Shown piece after piece: positions 63,241 to 64,000 of a stretch of 64,000 nt of DNA. The notes under the pieces are model-generated. The model was given only the letters and a program-made list of their open reading frames with translations, did no database searches and was not told where the DNA came from. The stretch comes from Sacculina carcini (taxonomy: Eukaryota > Arthropoda > Thecostraca > Sacculinidae): NCBI GenBank assembly GCA_916048095.2, contig OU696571.1:7758001-7822000 (forward strand). The letters run 5' to 3'. A program made the translations under genes and the position numbers. Within the stretch, counting starts at the first letter, position 1, and every line of letters starts with the position of its first letter.

Positions 63241-64000
63241 GTAATACAAACACACTATTATTATTATTGCACGTCCCGCTGAAGCTCAGAAAACTTGTTG
63301 CACCTCCCATTAACTTTGCAAACAAATCTATATCATAAAGGTAATTGAGTAGTAGTCGAATCGCGTTCGGGTGGTCAGGATGTAAAATATTGATGAGATT
63401 AAAATGGATGTTTGTGGAGTGGTAGTAGGAACGTGAGGGTTGCCGCGAGACCTCATACAACTCGCATTCCGTGATTATATGACTACACGTGAGAGGAGTT
63501 CGACAGTGTGAGCATATAGGTGGCGATGTCTTCTCCAATAAATAATTGTGTGTTATCCTAGTGCATCCCAGTCTTAGTCTCGCGATTACTCGCTGCGCTT
63601 TCCTTGGTAAATTGTCATCCAGCCATGGAGTGACTGATTTTTTTATGGCCCCAAGTGCATAATTATGCCTCTGACTGGTCCACTTTTGTTGGAAAGACTC
63701 GCATGTAGCCGTATTCACAATCTGTCTTATTGTCTGCTTACACGCTGGATACTGGTTAATATCGCTCGATTCCAACGCAGCTTTTGCTTCTGCATCTGCC
63801 CTCTCATTGCCCTTCACGCCACAATGCCCTGGTATCCACACCAGTATACAGTCGTAGTTCGATGTTATACGATGTAAAATATTTAAAATTGATTAAAGTA
63901 TAAAATCCGATGAAAGACTATTGGAAATGTAGACTAGTGCAGATCTCGAATCACTCAGAATTAAAGCTTTTTGTACCCGATGCTCTTCCACGTATCTCAA
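63241..64000 (-). pseudogene. I/Jockey-type non-LTR: RNase H and C-terminus
   Basis: From the right edge: RNase H with LILSDSRSALVYI (about 63960-63915), a frameshift near 63870, then VWIPGHCGVKGNERADAEAKAAL (63840-63770), a long linker and a C-terminal CSHCRTPLTCSHIITEC knuckle (about 63510-63455), stop near 63221. The 3' tail is (AAT)n near 63257. The rest of the element lies beyond the window. Confidence 0.75.

Overview
This window is invertebrate metazoan nuclear DNA made almost entirely of transposable elements, many nested in one another. The evidence is spliced-gene architecture, one host-like gene for a GPI-anchored Ly6/uPAR protein, and the mix of element classes: Penelope-like, CR1/L2-like and I-like non-LTR, Gypsy, BEL/Pao, Polinton, hAT, PIF/Harbinger-like and a possible Helitron end. 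I cannot name the species. No rRNA, tRNA or CRISPR was found.

Layout. 1-3.3 kb: AT-rich degenerate repeat with a recurring GC-rich box, plus hAT-type MITEs. 3.5-6.8 kb: a decayed Penelope-like element with GIY-YIG domains, a reverse transcriptase and two hammerhead-ribozyme-like cores, cut off at a TA run next to a Helitron-like hairpin. 7.2-8.4 kb: hAT transposase remains. 9-10.8 kb: two 5'-truncated non-LTR fragments lying tail to tail. 11.7-12.2 kb: the Ly6-like gene, followed by a 15-bp minisatellite. 13.5-14.5 kb: a small inverted-repeat element carrying a MADF-like exon. 16.3-20.3 kb: a full-length non-LTR retrotransposon on the minus strand with an open 1,273-codon ORF and target-site duplications. 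20.7-34.5 kb: three LTR elements abutting LTR to LTR. 34.9-37.6 kb: a rearranged LTR element with three LTR copies and a 67-bp fold-back, bounded by a 5-bp duplication. 38.7-41.6 kb: repeats and the 3' part of another Gypsy element.

41.6-52.6 kb is a Polinton (Maverick) on the minus strand. Read 5' to 3' it carries polB, packaging ATPase, a small protein, a conserved Polinton hypothetical, integrase, a minor virion protein, major capsid protein, protease and an accessory ORF, several overlapping by stop-start. It is dead: polB is frameshifted and lacks its N-terminus, and the minor virion gene is split by a 2.5-kb hAT element that itself holds two hAT MITEs. The truncated polB end is joined directly to a BEL/Pao element (52.6-58.96 kb) whose pol is open for 1,411 codons but whose gag holds a CR1-like insertion. 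59.9-62.5 kb is a young LTR element (LTRs identical by eye, 5-bp duplication) whose interior encodes only RNase H and integrase. The window ends in non-LTR 3' fragments.

The genes do not form a host pathway. The biology here is element life cycles and their collisions. All identifications come from reading motifs; no database search was run.
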